Below, in pieces: positions 43,266 to 52,210 of a DNA stretch of 64,000 nt. The notes beneath the pieces are model-generated. The model was not told the origin of the DNA. It saw only the letters and a list, made by a program, of their open reading frames with translations, and did not search any database. The DNA comes from CALLCD01 sp039817885 (lineage in GTDB: Bacteria > Pseudomonadota > Alphaproteobacteria > Caulobacterales > Hyphomonadaceae), in NCBI GenBank assembly GCA_039817885.1, contig JBCBUY010000003.1:1-64000 (forward strand). The letters run 5' to 3'. Position numbers and translations under genes: made by a program. Numbering within the stretch: position 1 is the stretch's first letter; every line of letters begins with the position of its first letter.

Positions 43266-46119
43266 AGTCGTTGATAATCCGCACAATGCCGTTTCCTTTA
43301 CGGTGAACGGTCAGCACGTGGTCACATATCCGAACGCCACGGCGACGCTTGTCGACACGCTTCGCGACACGCTGAAACTGACAGGAACCCATGTGGGATG
43401 CCAGACCGCACGTTGCGGTGCCTGCACGATTGAACTCAATGGAGCTACGGTAAAAGCCTGCACTGTTTTGACTCATCAAGCGGATGGGGCTGTCGTGAAG
43501 ACCATAGAGGGCGTTGCCGACGGTCCGAAGCTCGATAGGGTTCAGGAAGCCTTCCGCACGGCGCATGCGCTGCAATGCGGCTTCTGCACACCCGGTATGG
43601 TGATGAGCGTGCGTGAGCTGTTGCGGCGCAATCCAGACCCAAGCGATGATGACATCAGAGAAGGTCTCAAAGGAAACATCTGCCGCTGCACGGGATACCA
43701 GAACATCGTCCGGGCTGTGCGCACACTCGCCGTTGAGCAACGCGCTATTCATACAGCAGCGGGCGACGTAACAGGTATCGGCACTGCCACACCGCGACAG
43801 GAAGACAAGCGGTTCTTGACCGGCAAAGGGCGTTACTGCGCCGACATCAACCTCGACGGGCAGCTCCATGCAGCCTTCGTAAGATCGGACGACGCCCACG
43901 CTACGATAAAGTCCGTAGACGTATCAGCAGCACTGAGAATTCCTGGTGTCGCGGCCGTCTTCACAGGAGCCGATATTCTCGCAGAAGGTCTCGGCGATCT
44001 TGGTTGCGGCTGGATGGTTCGCTCCCGCGACGGCTCCCCTATGCGCGGAGGGCGGAGGCCGATCCTTGCCCATGATCGCCTGCGCTATGTCGGTGATGCC
44101 TTTGCCATCGTCCTAGCGGAGCGTGCCGATATCGCACGTCAGGCAGCGAAGGCCGTAACAGCTCAACTTGTTCGCCACGCCCACACGGTCGACCCCGAGA
44201 CAGCTCAGACCTCATCCGCTCTCCACGAGGATGCTGAAACCAATCTTTGTTTTGATTGGCAGTTCGGCGATGAAACCGGTGTGGCGCAGGCCTTCGAAAA
44301 GGCCTCCCACACGGTCGAGATGTCGCTGATCAATAATCGCGTCATCCCCAATGCCCTTGAGCCCCGCGCCGCCATTGCGGACTACGACACGACGGCAGAT
44401 ACCGCGACGCTCTACACGACCAGTCAGAACCCTCATATGGCCCGGAAGGTCATCGCAGAGACCGTCGGCTTTATTGGCGAGCATGATTTGCGCGTCATCT
44501 CCCCCGACCTTGGCGGTGGGTTTGGGTCCAAGATTTTCATCTATCCGGAAGAGTGCGCTGTCCTCTGGGCGAGCCACAAGATCGGCAGGCCAGTGAAATG
44601 GGTTGCGACCCGCAAAGAGAGCTTTCTCTGCGATGCTCACGGACGCGACCACAGAACCACAGCAAGGCTCGCCCTCGACGCCGATCACCGCTTCCTCGGC
44701 ATGGACGTCCACACCACCGCCAATCTCGGCGCTTATCTTTCAAGCTTCGCCGCCTTCGTGCCAACCTATCTCTATGGCACTATGCTCGCCGGGCCTTACC
44801 GAACCCCCGCTGTCTCCTGCAACGTAAAGGGCGTCTTCACCAACACCGCCCCCGTCGATGCCTATCGCGGAGCCGGACGCCCGGAAGCGACCTATCTTCT
44901 CGAAACCCTGATCGATACCGCGGCTCGCCAGCTCGACATTGATCCAGTCGAACTTCGCCGCAAGAACCTCATCATGCCCGAAGAGTTCCCCTACCAAACC
45001 CCCGTCGCCCTCGAATATGATTCCGGAGACTATCAGGCTCATTTGAACAAAGCGCTGAAGGCCGCGGATTATGATGGGTTCGAGGCACGCAAAACCGAAG
45101 CTGCCGCTCGAGGCCACATCAGAGGGATTGGTGTGTCGTGCTATGTGGAGGCCTGCGGCATCGCTCCATCCGCTGTGGCCGGAGCCCTCGGGGCCGATGT
45201 CGGCCTCTGGGAATCGGCCCTTCTCCGCTTCACCCCCTCTGGTGCTCTCCAGGTTTTCACCGGTTCCCACAGTCATGGCCAGGGCCACGAGACGACGTTT
45301 GCCCAGCTCGTTTCAGAGCAATTCCACCTGCCCCTCGACAGGATCCGGGTCATTCACGGCGACACACACAACTCGCCGGTCGGCATGGGCACCTATGGGT
45401 CGCGGTCCCTCGCCGTTGGTGGCTCTGCCATCCTCAAAGCCGCCGAAAAACTTATCGAGAAGGGCAAGCGGATCGCGGCCCACCAGCTTTGGGTTACTAT
45501 GGACGACATCGAATTCGAGGCCGGCCGGTTTTTCGCGCGGACAAACAATGAAGGGCTTACTCTCGATCAGGTCGTCCACGCCGCTTATGTCCCCCACGAC
45601 TACCCGGAAGACCTTGAGCCCGGTTTTGAAGCCAGCGCCTTCTACGACCCCATCAACTTCACCTACCCGTCTGGCACCCATGTCTGCGAGGTGGAAATCG
45701 ACCCCCAGACCGGCACGGTGGAGATCGTCAACTTCGTCGCCGTCGATGATTTCGGAGAGATTGTGAACCCGCTGATTGTAGAGGGCCAAGTCCATGGCGG
45801 CGTGGTTCAAGGCATCGGCCAGGCGCTGTTTGAAGAAGCGATCTACAATCCAGAAACGGGTCAGCCCGAAACCACCTCCTATCTCGACTACGCCCTGCCC
45901 CGCGCGACGCATCTGATCGACATCGAGGTCGGCTCTACGGTCACCCCCTGCGCGCACAATCCTGTTGGCGCGAAAGGGTGCGGCGAGGCGGGCGCGATTG
46001 CGGCACCGCCCGCGATCATGAACGCCATCACGAATGCGGTGGGACAGAGGATAGAGATGCCTGCCACGCCCGAGCGTATATGGCGCGCAATGTGTAAGAA
46101 AGATCGCGACGATGGGTGA
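43258..46119 (+). CDS. Fused xanthine dehydrogenase-family molybdenum hydroxylase (2Fe-2S + Mo subunits)
   Basis: A 953-residue protein joining two subunits usually encoded apart. Residues 1-150 are the CoxS-type iron-sulfur subunit, with C48, C53, C56, C68 for the first cluster and C107, C110, C142, C144 for the second (CGFCTPGM; NICRCTGY). From about 175 on is the molybdopterin subunit: GGGFGSK near 419, AYRGAGRPEA rather than the AYxCSFR loop of form I CO dehydrogenase, and GCGEAGAIAAPP with the catalytic Glu near 905. The TTG start overlaps the ICMT gene. The FAD subunit follows, overlapping by 8 bases. Substrate is unknown; no MoCo-maturation genes are nearby. Confidence 0.88.
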   Translation: MLKVVDNPHNAVSFTVNGQHVVTYPNATATLVDTLRDTLKLTGTHVGCQTARCGACTIELNGATVKACTVLTHQADGAVVKTIEGVADGPKLDRVQEAFRTAHALQCGFCTPGMVMSVRELLRRNPDPSDDDIREGLKGNICRCTGYQNIVRAVRTLAVEQRAIHTAAGDVTGIGTATPRQEDKRFLTGKGRYCADINLDGQLHAAFVRSDDAHATIKSVDVSAALRIPGVAAVFTGADILAEGLGDLGCGWMVRSRDGSPMRGGRRPILAHDRLRYVGDAFAIVLAERADIARQAAKAVTAQLVRHAHTVDPETAQTSSALHEDAETNLCFDWQFGDETGVAQAFEKASHTVEMSLINNRVIPNALEPRAAIADYDTTADTATLYTTSQNPHMARKVIAETVGFIGEHDLRVISPDLGGGFGSKIFIYPEECAVLWASHKIGRPVKWVATRKESFLCDAHGRDHRTTARLALDADHRFLGMDVHTTANLGAYLSSFAAFVPTYLYGTMLAGPYRTPAVSCNVKGVFTNTAPVDAYRGAGRPEATYLLETLIDTAARQLDIDPVELRRKNLIMPEEFPYQTPVALEYDSGDYQAHLNKALKAADYDGFEARKTEAAARGHIRGIGVSCYVEACGIAPSAVAGALGADVGLWESALLRFTPSGALQVFTGSHSHGQGHETTFAQLVSEQFHLPLDRIRVIHGDTHNSPVGMGTYGSRSLAVGGSAILKAAEKLIEKGKRIAAHQLWVTMDDIEFEAGRFFARTNNEGLTLDQVVHAAYVPHDYPEDLEPGFEASAFYDPINFTYPSGTHVCEVEIDPQTGTVEIVNFVAVDDFGEIVNPLIVEGQVHGGVVQGIGQALFEEAIYNPETGQPETTSYLDYALPRATHLIDIEVGSTVTPCAHNPVGAKGCGEAGAIAAPPAIMNAITNAVGQRIEMPATPERIWRAMCKKDRDDG

Positions 46120-46876
46120 CCCGGACTTCCATGCCCCTCGCACCCTCGATGATGCTGTGCTGCTGCTCGCTGACCTCAAAAATGCGAGCCTGGTCTCCGG
46201 CGGGCAATGGGTGGTTCCGCGTATCCGGTCTCAGGACGTCACACCCGACCATATCGTGACCACGCAGCACCTCGAAGAATTGCGGGGTATCAGGAGGGAC
46301 AGCGATCATATCATCATTGGTGCGGCTGAAACCCATGACGCGATCGCAACGTCATCAATTGCTGACGACGCCATCCCCGCCCTTGCCGCTCTCGCGAGCC
46401 GGGTCGGCGATCAACAGGTGCGCAATCGCGGCACCCTTGGCGGGGCGCTCGCCTCCGACGCCGGCCGCACGGATTATGGCCCCGCTCTACTCGCCTTGGA
46501 CGGCGTACTGACGACGAGCACGCGCGAACTTACGGCCCGTGAATTCCTGACCGATGACCAAACCGCACGGCTGAGCTCAGACGAAATCCTGATCTCTGTC
46601 CGGTTTCGCATTGCCAAATCGGCCAGTTATCAGAAGCTCGCTCATCCTGCGGCCAATTTCGCCGAGGCAGGCCTGTTTGTTTCACGATTTGAGAATGGCG
46701 AAGTGCGGTTTGTTGTGTCCGGCAAGGATCAATGGCCGATCCGACTGACCGAAGCCGAACGCCTGCTCGCCGCCGGACACACTGATGATATCAGCGCCTA
46801 TATCAAGACGCGCTTCCACTCGGATCCTTTCTTTGCGTCCCGGCTATCGGCGCTTTTCTCCCGCGTTCATGAATAG
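46112..46876 (+). CDS. FAD-binding (CoxM-like) subunit of the molybdenum hydroxylase
   Basis: A 254-residue protein with an N-terminal FAD_binding_5 domain and a CO-dehydrogenase flavoprotein C-terminal domain. VSGGQWVVPRIRS replaces the usual AGGTDL/GGQSL pattern, and VGDQQVRNRGTLGGALASDAGRTDYGPAL is the second FAD motif. It passes electrons between the 2Fe-2S clusters and FAD of the complex. It starts inside the end of the large fused gene, which argues for stoichiometric coexpression. Confidence 0.88.
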   Translation: MGDPDFHAPRTLDDAVLLLADLKNASLVSGGQWVVPRIRSQDVTPDHIVTTQHLEELRGIRRDSDHIIIGAAETHDAIATSSIADDAIPALAALASRVGDQQVRNRGTLGGALASDAGRTDYGPALLALDGVLTTSTRELTAREFLTDDQTARLSSDEILISVRFRIAKSASYQKLAHPAANFAEAGLFVSRFENGEVRFVVSGKDQWPIRLTEAERLLAAGHTDDISAYIKTRFHSDPFFASRLSALFSRVHE

Positions 46877-46975
46877 AAAGGTGCTGTCTTGCGCCGAATG
46901 CTTGCTATTGTCAGCGATGGCCGTATTCAGCCTCTAGTCTTGAATCTACGGGCAAATGCGCGACATGGGAGCCAA

Positions 46976-48244
46976 ATGACAAAACCCGCCCCCACCCTTA
47001 TTACCCTCGGCTGCCGGCTGAACAGCTACGAGTCCGAAGTGATGCGTGACCATGCCGAAACGGCAGGGCTCGGGGACGCTGTGATCGTCAACACCTGCGC
47101 GGTGACGACCGAAGCGGTGCGCACGGCCCGGCAAACGATCCGCCGCGCCGCCAAGGACAATCCGGGTGTACCCATCATCGTTACCGGCTGCGCAGCTCAG
47201 ATCGATCCGGAGATGTTCGCCGAGATGCCGGACGTCACCCGCGTCATTGGCAATCATGACAAGATGAAAGCCGAGACTTGGGATCCCGACCGTCTCTTGG
47301 CGGGGTCAGAAAAAGTCCGCGTGAATGACATCATGTCGGTGAAAGAGACCGCTGCCCACCTGATCGAAGGCCTTGAAGGCCGCGCCCGCGCCTATGTTCA
47401 GGTGCAGAATGGCTGTGACCATCGCTGCACGTTTTGCATCATTCCCTATGGCCGCGGGAACTCTCGGTCCGTGCCCGCCGGCGACGTGGTGGCTCAAGTG
47501 CAGCGCCTCGTCGATACCGGCCACCATGAAGTCGTCCTCACTGGTGTTGACCTGACAAGCTGGGGCGCTGACCTGCCCGGCACGCCGCCGCTCGGCAATC
47601 TTGTGAAACGCATCCTGAAACTCGTGCCGGATTTGCAGCAGCTCCGGCTCTCCTCCATTGATGCGATCGAAATCGATCCGGACCTTGAAGAGGCCATCAC
47701 AGCCGAGCCCCGCATCGCGCCTTATCTGCACCTGTCGCTTCAGCATGGAGATAATCTCATCCTGAAGCGGATGAAACGCCGTCACTCGCGAGAGGCGGCC
47801 ATTGCGCTCGCTCAGCGTTTGAAAACAAAGCGTCCGGACATCGCGCTCGGGGCTGATCTGATCGCCGGCTTTCCGACGGAGACCGAGGCGCAGTTTCAGA
47901 ACACGCTGGCGCTGGTCGAGGAGACGGGGCTCGCCTTTCTCCACGCCTTCCCCTACTCCCCGCGCCCCGGCACACCGGCAGCGCGCATGCCCCAGGTGGA
48001 GCGCCACGTGGTGAAAGAGCGTGCCGCTCGCCTCCGCGCGGCCGGAGCTGCGGCCCTTGCGCGCCACCTTGATCGCCATGTCGGCACCGAAGCGCATGCC
48101 CTGATCGAGCGCGACCGAGCCGCCCGCCTGGCCGATTTCACCGCCGTCAAGCTGAACGAAGAGATCTCCAATCTTGCTGGCCAAAACATCCGTATGCGAC
48201 TGACGGGACATGACGGCCAAGTCTTGCATGGGTGTCTCGCATGA
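46976..48244 (+). CDS. mtaB: tRNA (t6A37)-C2 methylthiotransferase MtaB
   Basis: A MiaB-family radical-SAM enzyme that forms ms2t6A37 in tRNA. The 422 residues open with TLITLGCRLNSYESEVMRD (GCRLN rather than MiaB's GCQMN), then NTCAVTTEAVRTARQTIRR, TGCAAQI and the radical-SAM CDHRCTFC. The start at 46976 follows GGGAG and is preferred over an upstream GTG-type extension. It overlaps ftsY by 4 bases, the pairing kept in alphaproteobacteria. Confidence 0.93.
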   Translation: MTKPAPTLITLGCRLNSYESEVMRDHAETAGLGDAVIVNTCAVTTEAVRTARQTIRRAAKDNPGVPIIVTGCAAQIDPEMFAEMPDVTRVIGNHDKMKAETWDPDRLLAGSEKVRVNDIMSVKETAAHLIEGLEGRARAYVQVQNGCDHRCTFCIIPYGRGNSRSVPAGDVVAQVQRLVDTGHHEVVLTGVDLTSWGADLPGTPPLGNLVKRILKLVPDLQQLRLSSIDAIEIDPDLEEAITAEPRIAPYLHLSLQHGDNLILKRMKRRHSREAAIALAQRLKTKRPDIALGADLIAGFPTETEAQFQNTLALVEETGLAFLHAFPYSPRPGTPAARMPQVERHVVKERAARLRAAGAAALARHLDRHVGTEAHALIERDRAARLADFTAVKLNEEISNLAGQNIRMRLTGHDGQVLHGCLA

Positions 48245-49467
48245 TCCTGTGGTTCGGCAAAAAGAAGAAAAAGGATGAAGCCCTCGAGGCCGGTAAAGTG
48301 ATCGAAGCCGAAGAGGCCGCGGCACGCGCTGAGGCCGCTGCTGAACGCGCCGAGGACGCTCAAATCGCGGCCCAGCATGTTGCCGCTGAGGCCGAAGCTG
48401 CGGCCTTAAGCGAAGCAGCGGACCGGGCTGAGCGCGACCGTTTGGACGCTGCCGCCGCGGCCCGTGAGGCCGCAGAACAAACCTTGCCAGACCCCTCCGG
48501 CAGCGAACCTGACCCCGATCCCACAGCAGAGACCAAAGAACCCGGATTCTTCTCGCGTCTGACCACGGGTCTGAAACGCTCCTCTTCCAAATTGTCCGAC
48601 GGCATCACAGGCGTCTTCACCAAGAAGAAGCTCGACGATGAAACGCTCGAAGATCTGGAAGACCTTCTCATCACTTCAGATCTCGGTGCAAAGGTCGCAG
48701 CCCGCGTGACGGCGAACATCGCGAAAGATCGCTTCGACAAGGAAATCAGCGACCAGGACATCAAAACGGCGCTTGCGAGCGAGATCACCGAAATCATGTC
48801 TCCTCGCGAAAAGATCGTCGACTTCGCCGACGGTCCACGCCCACGCATTGTGATGTTCGTCGGCGTCAACGGGTCCGGAAAAACAACGACGATTGGCAAG
48901 ATCGCGTCTCGGCTGAAAGAACAGGGCGCAAAGGCCATGCTGGTCGCCGGCGACACATTCCGCGCTGCCGCCATTGAGCAACTCTCCGTATGGGGACAAC
49001 GCGCTGGTATCGAGGTCGTTGCCAACGCGCCTGGTGCAGATGCAGCTGGCCTCGTCTTTGAAGCGGTGGAGCGGGCGAAAGCAGAGAATTATGATCTCGT
49101 TCTCATCGATACGGCAGGCCGCCTACAAAACAAAACCGAGCTGATGAGCGAACTCTCAAAGATCGTTCGTGTCACGCAGAAGCTCGACCCCGATGCGCCG
49201 CATGATGTGATCCTCGTGCTTGATGCCACAGTTGGGCAAAATGCCCTTTCCCAGGTTGAGGCCTTCCGCCATACGGCGGGGGTCACTGGTCTTGTCATGA
49301 CCAAGCTTGACGGCACAGCCAAAGGCGGCGTGCTTGTCGCAATCGCCGAAGCGCATGCGCTGCCGATCCACTTTGTCGGCGTCGGTGAAAAGGCCGAAGA
49401 CCTACAACCCTTCTCAGCAGAGGCCTATGCCAAAGCGCTTGTCGGCCTGGAGGCAATCAACACATGA
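48241..49467 (+). CDS. ftsY: Signal recognition particle receptor FtsY
   Basis: The SRP receptor GTPase at the cytoplasmic membrane face. About 408 residues. An acidic Ala/Glu-rich A domain (about 10-110) follows a lysine cluster (FGKKKKKDE), then the N domain, and the NG GTPase with GVNGSGKTTTIGK, a DTFRAAAIEQL, DTAGRL and TKLDGTAKGG. The ATG at 48241 lies within the mtaB stop. It is followed by the AhpD-like gene with a 4-base overlap. Confidence 0.95.
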   Translation: MILWFGKKKKKDEALEAGKVIEAEEAAARAEAAAERAEDAQIAAQHVAAEAEAAALSEAADRAERDRLDAAAAAREAAEQTLPDPSGSEPDPDPTAETKEPGFFSRLTTGLKRSSSKLSDGITGVFTKKKLDDETLEDLEDLLITSDLGAKVAARVTANIAKDRFDKEISDQDIKTALASEITEIMSPREKIVDFADGPRPRIVMFVGVNGSGKTTTIGKIASRLKEQGAKAMLVAGDTFRAAAIEQLSVWGQRAGIEVVANAPGADAAGLVFEAVERAKAENYDLVLIDTAGRLQNKTELMSELSKIVRVTQKLDPDAPHDVILVLDATVGQNALSQVEAFRHTAGVTGLVMTKLDGTAKGGVLVAIAEAHALPIHFVGVGEKAEDLQPFSAEAYAKALVGLEAINT

Positions 49468-50051
49468 GCTGGATACGGACAATATCCGTTTCTGCCGCGA
49501 CTGGCCGTCTCAAGAAACTTTATGATCAACTTAAGGGGCCGGGTGATGTCGTTGACGATGTTATGCTCGCCCATTCGCTGCGCCCGCACGCCCTGGAGGG
49601 GCATATCGCACTTTACAAGAATGTGCTTCATCACACCAGCAATGCCCTACCGAAATGGGCCCTGGAAATGATTGGTGTGTCGGTCAGTCTGCTGAACGGC
49701 TGCTGCTATTGTCGAGATCATCATTCGGCCGGGCTACGCGGATTAATCGGGGCAGACCAAGCCGCCCCCATCCTGTCTGCTCTCAAAGATGGTGATATTC
49801 ACGCTGTACCGGTTGACCCGAAATATCATGCCGCCCTTGTTTACGCCGCCAAGCTTACCCGCTCGCCGGGGGATATGGTTGAGGCTGACATAGATGCGCT
49901 GCGGGCCGCCGGCTTCGATGATGGTGAGATCCTGGAGATCAATCAGGTCACGGCCTATTTCAATTACGGCAACCGCGCGTCGCTCGGCTTGGGTGCGTCA
50001 ACCGAAAACGACATTCTCGGTCTATCGCCGGAGACGACAAAGGCTAGTTGA
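49464..50051 (+). CDS. AhpD-like/peroxidase-related carboxymuconolactone-decarboxylase-family protein
   Basis: A 195-residue cytoplasmic protein. The active site is a CxxC-type motif with an unusual doublet, GCCYCRDHHSAG (C80, C81, C83, H86, H87), as in the peroxidase-related enzyme subfamily. The rest is helical, as in AhpD. Likely role is disulfide-based reduction of peroxides, though not shown. It overlaps ftsY by 4 bases and its end overlaps the opposing DUF3137 gene by 8 bases. Confidence 0.82.
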   Translation: MSWIRTISVSAATGRLKKLYDQLKGPGDVVDDVMLAHSLRPHALEGHIALYKNVLHHTSNALPKWALEMIGVSVSLLNGCCYCRDHHSAGLRGLIGADQAAPILSALKDGDIHAVPVDPKYHAALVYAAKLTRSPGDMVEADIDALRAAGFDDGEILEINQVTAYFNYGNRASLGLGASTENDILGLSPETTKAS

Positions 50052-51168
50052 TCGCAAACGCGGCCGATACGGCGTCGACGAGATCCAGCATGTCGCCCAT
50101 CTGCTGAACGGCGAGACGCACTGCTTCGTCTCCCTCCAAGCCGGTATCCTCACTCGTCAAATCAAACCTGTTCGGCCCTTCAATCGCGAACACGAGATGC
50201 TCACCCTGGGCCGTTGCGCGAATGTCTTCACCATGGGCAAGTTCGGTCACCCGGGACATCACATTGGGCGTGAAGACAAATCGCGCTTCCACCTGATCAT
50301 TCGAACGGACGCGAAAACGATCGGCAAACTCCACGGATTCCAGTTTGACATCTTCGAGGCGTTCTGCATCTCCGGCTCTATGCCAGCCGACGTCACGGGA
50401 TCGGAACTGTGTCGTGCCCTGCAAAGCACGCGGCAGTTTCAGCACAATGAGCAGTGCATGTTCCGCCGGACAGGTTTTTCCCTCGTCGGTGCGCCGTGAC
50501 TGTCGAACCACTTCAAAGGCATCGAAATGGATACCCGCATGATCGCCGGCAAATCCGTCTTCCAGCCGCGTGAGCCCTGTCTCCCGGGCCTTTTTGGTTG
50601 CCTCGTCCGCCGCGCCGATGTGGATGACGGCCACCAATTCAACCAGACCTGATGCGCGGGCAGCATCCACCGCCGCGTTCTGACCACCATACTTCTTGAG
50701 GGCTTCGCCCAGTTCGCGAAAGGCGTCTTGGAACAGGCCTTCCTTGCTCTGCTGCTCGATAAGGCCAACGCTGCCGCCGGGCGCTGCGACATATGTCAGA
50801 CCCAGATGCTGCGCGAGGGGGGAGAACACGGCGTCGCGAAAGGCAAGATCATCGACCATTTTCAAGATGTATCGCTTCACGAATCGCAAGATCGCCGGCT
50901 TGCCAACAAACCAGCCGATGACGCCCGCTAAGACGATCCCCAAAAACCCGAATAGCGACGACAGGAAAAACGCCAAAAACACACCGGCGACAGCAACAGC
51001 GCAGCCGGGACCATAGGTGGCGTTAATCGGATTGGGGTCCCGAATGCGGGCGACGCCCCCAGCGAGGCGTGGAAGCACCTCTTGCTCGGCAACGGAACGT
51101 ATCTCGGCAAACCCTGGACGCGCTTCAAGCGCTTCCCAGGATTGCGGCAGAATAGGTGGTTTCGCCAT
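50044..51168 (-). CDS. DUF3137 membrane protein
   Basis: A protein of about 374 residues with two hydrophobic helices around 60-95 (AVAVAGVFLAFFLSSLFGFLG, then VLAGVIGWFVGKPA) and a large soluble domain. The C-terminal half, with FRVRSNDQVEARFVFTPNVMSRV, fits DUF3137 of unknown function. The ATG at 51168 follows GGGGAG and is preferred over an in-frame start at 51189. It is divergent from the ABC ATPase gene. Confidence 0.7.
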   Translation of the reverse strand: MAKPPILPQSWEALEARPGFAEIRSVAEQEVLPRLAGGVARIRDPNPINATYGPGCAVAVAGVFLAFFLSSLFGFLGIVLAGVIGWFVGKPAILRFVKRYILKMVDDLAFRDAVFSPLAQHLGLTYVAAPGGSVGLIEQQSKEGLFQDAFRELGEALKKYGGQNAAVDAARASGLVELVAVIHIGAADEATKKARETGLTRLEDGFAGDHAGIHFDAFEVVRQSRRTDEGKTCPAEHALLIVLKLPRALQGTTQFRSRDVGWHRAGDAERLEDVKLESVEFADRFRVRSNDQVEARFVFTPNVMSRVTELAHGEDIRATAQGEHLVFAIEGPNRFDLTSEDTGLEGDEAVRLAVQQMGDMLDLVDAVSAAFAIN

Positions 51169-51271
51169 TGGTCTCCCCTTGAGGTCCAAGTGTTATCCGG
51201 TTGATCGCGATTGCCCAAGACCGCAAGCCGTCCTACGAAGCGGACACAGCAAAGACAAAGCGCGCATCTAT

Positions 51272-52210
51272 ATGTCCCTCCCCGACCAGGCCATCTCTGT
51301 TCGTAACCTTGAAAAGATCTATCCTGCCATCGGGAAGGTCGAGGCGAAGCACGCCCTGAAGGGCCTGACCCTCGATATCGCGCGCGGATCGATCTTCGGT
51401 CTTCTCGGCCCGAACGGTGCCGGGAAGTCGACCTTCATCAACATCCTCGCCGGCCTTGTGACGAAGACAAGCGGAACCGTCAGCATTTGGGATATGGATG
51501 TCGACCGTTATCCCCGCCAGTCGCGCGCCGCCTTGGGTGTGGTGAACCAGGAGATCGTGACCGACCCGTTTTTCACACCGGAAGAGACGCTCGAACTTAT
51601 GGCGGGGTATTACGGCGTCCCGGACCGGGAGCGCCGCACCGTCGAGATCCTCGAGGCGGTTGGCCTAGGCGACAAGAAGGACGCCTATACCCGTCAGCTA
51701 TCGGGCGGCATGAAACGGCGTCTCATGGTGGCAAAGGCGCTCGTCCACAATCCACCGGTCCTGATCCTCGACGAGCCGACAGCCGGTGTCGATGTCGAGC
51801 TTCGCCGCAGCCTCTGGGAATATGTCGGTGAGCTTCACAAGGCGGGGACGACGATCATCCTGACAACGCACTATCTGGAAGAAGCCGAGGAGCTTTGCGA
51901 CACCATCGCCATCGTCAATCATGGTGAAATCATAGCGTCTGAGCCAACGCCACAGCTCCTGAAGCGGCTCGACCACAAGACCCTCGCCGTCACCCCGCGT
52001 GCGCCCCTCGCCGGCGTTCCGGACGCCTTGTCCGACCTTGATGCGGCGATCCGTGCCGATGGCACCCTGGCGATTACCTACCGCAAATCCGAGACCGGCA
52101 TTGGCCGCCTTCTGGAACAGGTCCGCGCCTCCGGCATCAGCATTGCCGACCTTGCCACCGAAGAACCAGACCTAGAGGACGTGTTCGTCGCGCTGACCAG
52201 CGATGGATAA
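51272..52210 (+). CDS. ABC-2-type transporter ATP-binding protein
   Basis: About 312 residues. It has Walker A GPNGAGKST, the signature QLSGGMKRRLMVAKAL, Walker B VLILDEPTAGVD and the TTHYLEEAEELCD switch. A C-terminal extension (about 230-312) is like that of drug or polysaccharide exporter ATPases. No permease gene is adjacent: the next gene, overlapping by 8 bases, is a PLP enzyme. The permease must be elsewhere or is missing. The ATG at 51272 gives the normal N-terminus. Confidence 0.9.
   Translation: MSLPDQAISVRNLEKIYPAIGKVEAKHALKGLTLDIARGSIFGLLGPNGAGKSTFINILAGLVTKTSGTVSIWDMDVDRYPRQSRAALGVVNQEIVTDPFFTPEETLELMAGYYGVPDRERRTVEILEAVGLGDKKDAYTRQLSGGMKRRLMVAKALVHNPPVLILDEPTAGVDVELRRSLWEYVGELHKAGTTIILTTHYLEEAEELCDTIAIVNHGEIIASEPTPQLLKRLDHKTLAVTPRAPLAGVPDALSDLDAAIRADGTLAITYRKSETGIGRLLEQVRASGISIADLATEEPDLEDVFVALTSDG

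Noticed and set aside
43258..46119. Form I aerobic CO dehydrogenase
   Set aside because: The active-site loop is AYRGAGRPEA, not AYxCSFR, so carbon monoxide oxidation is not supported.
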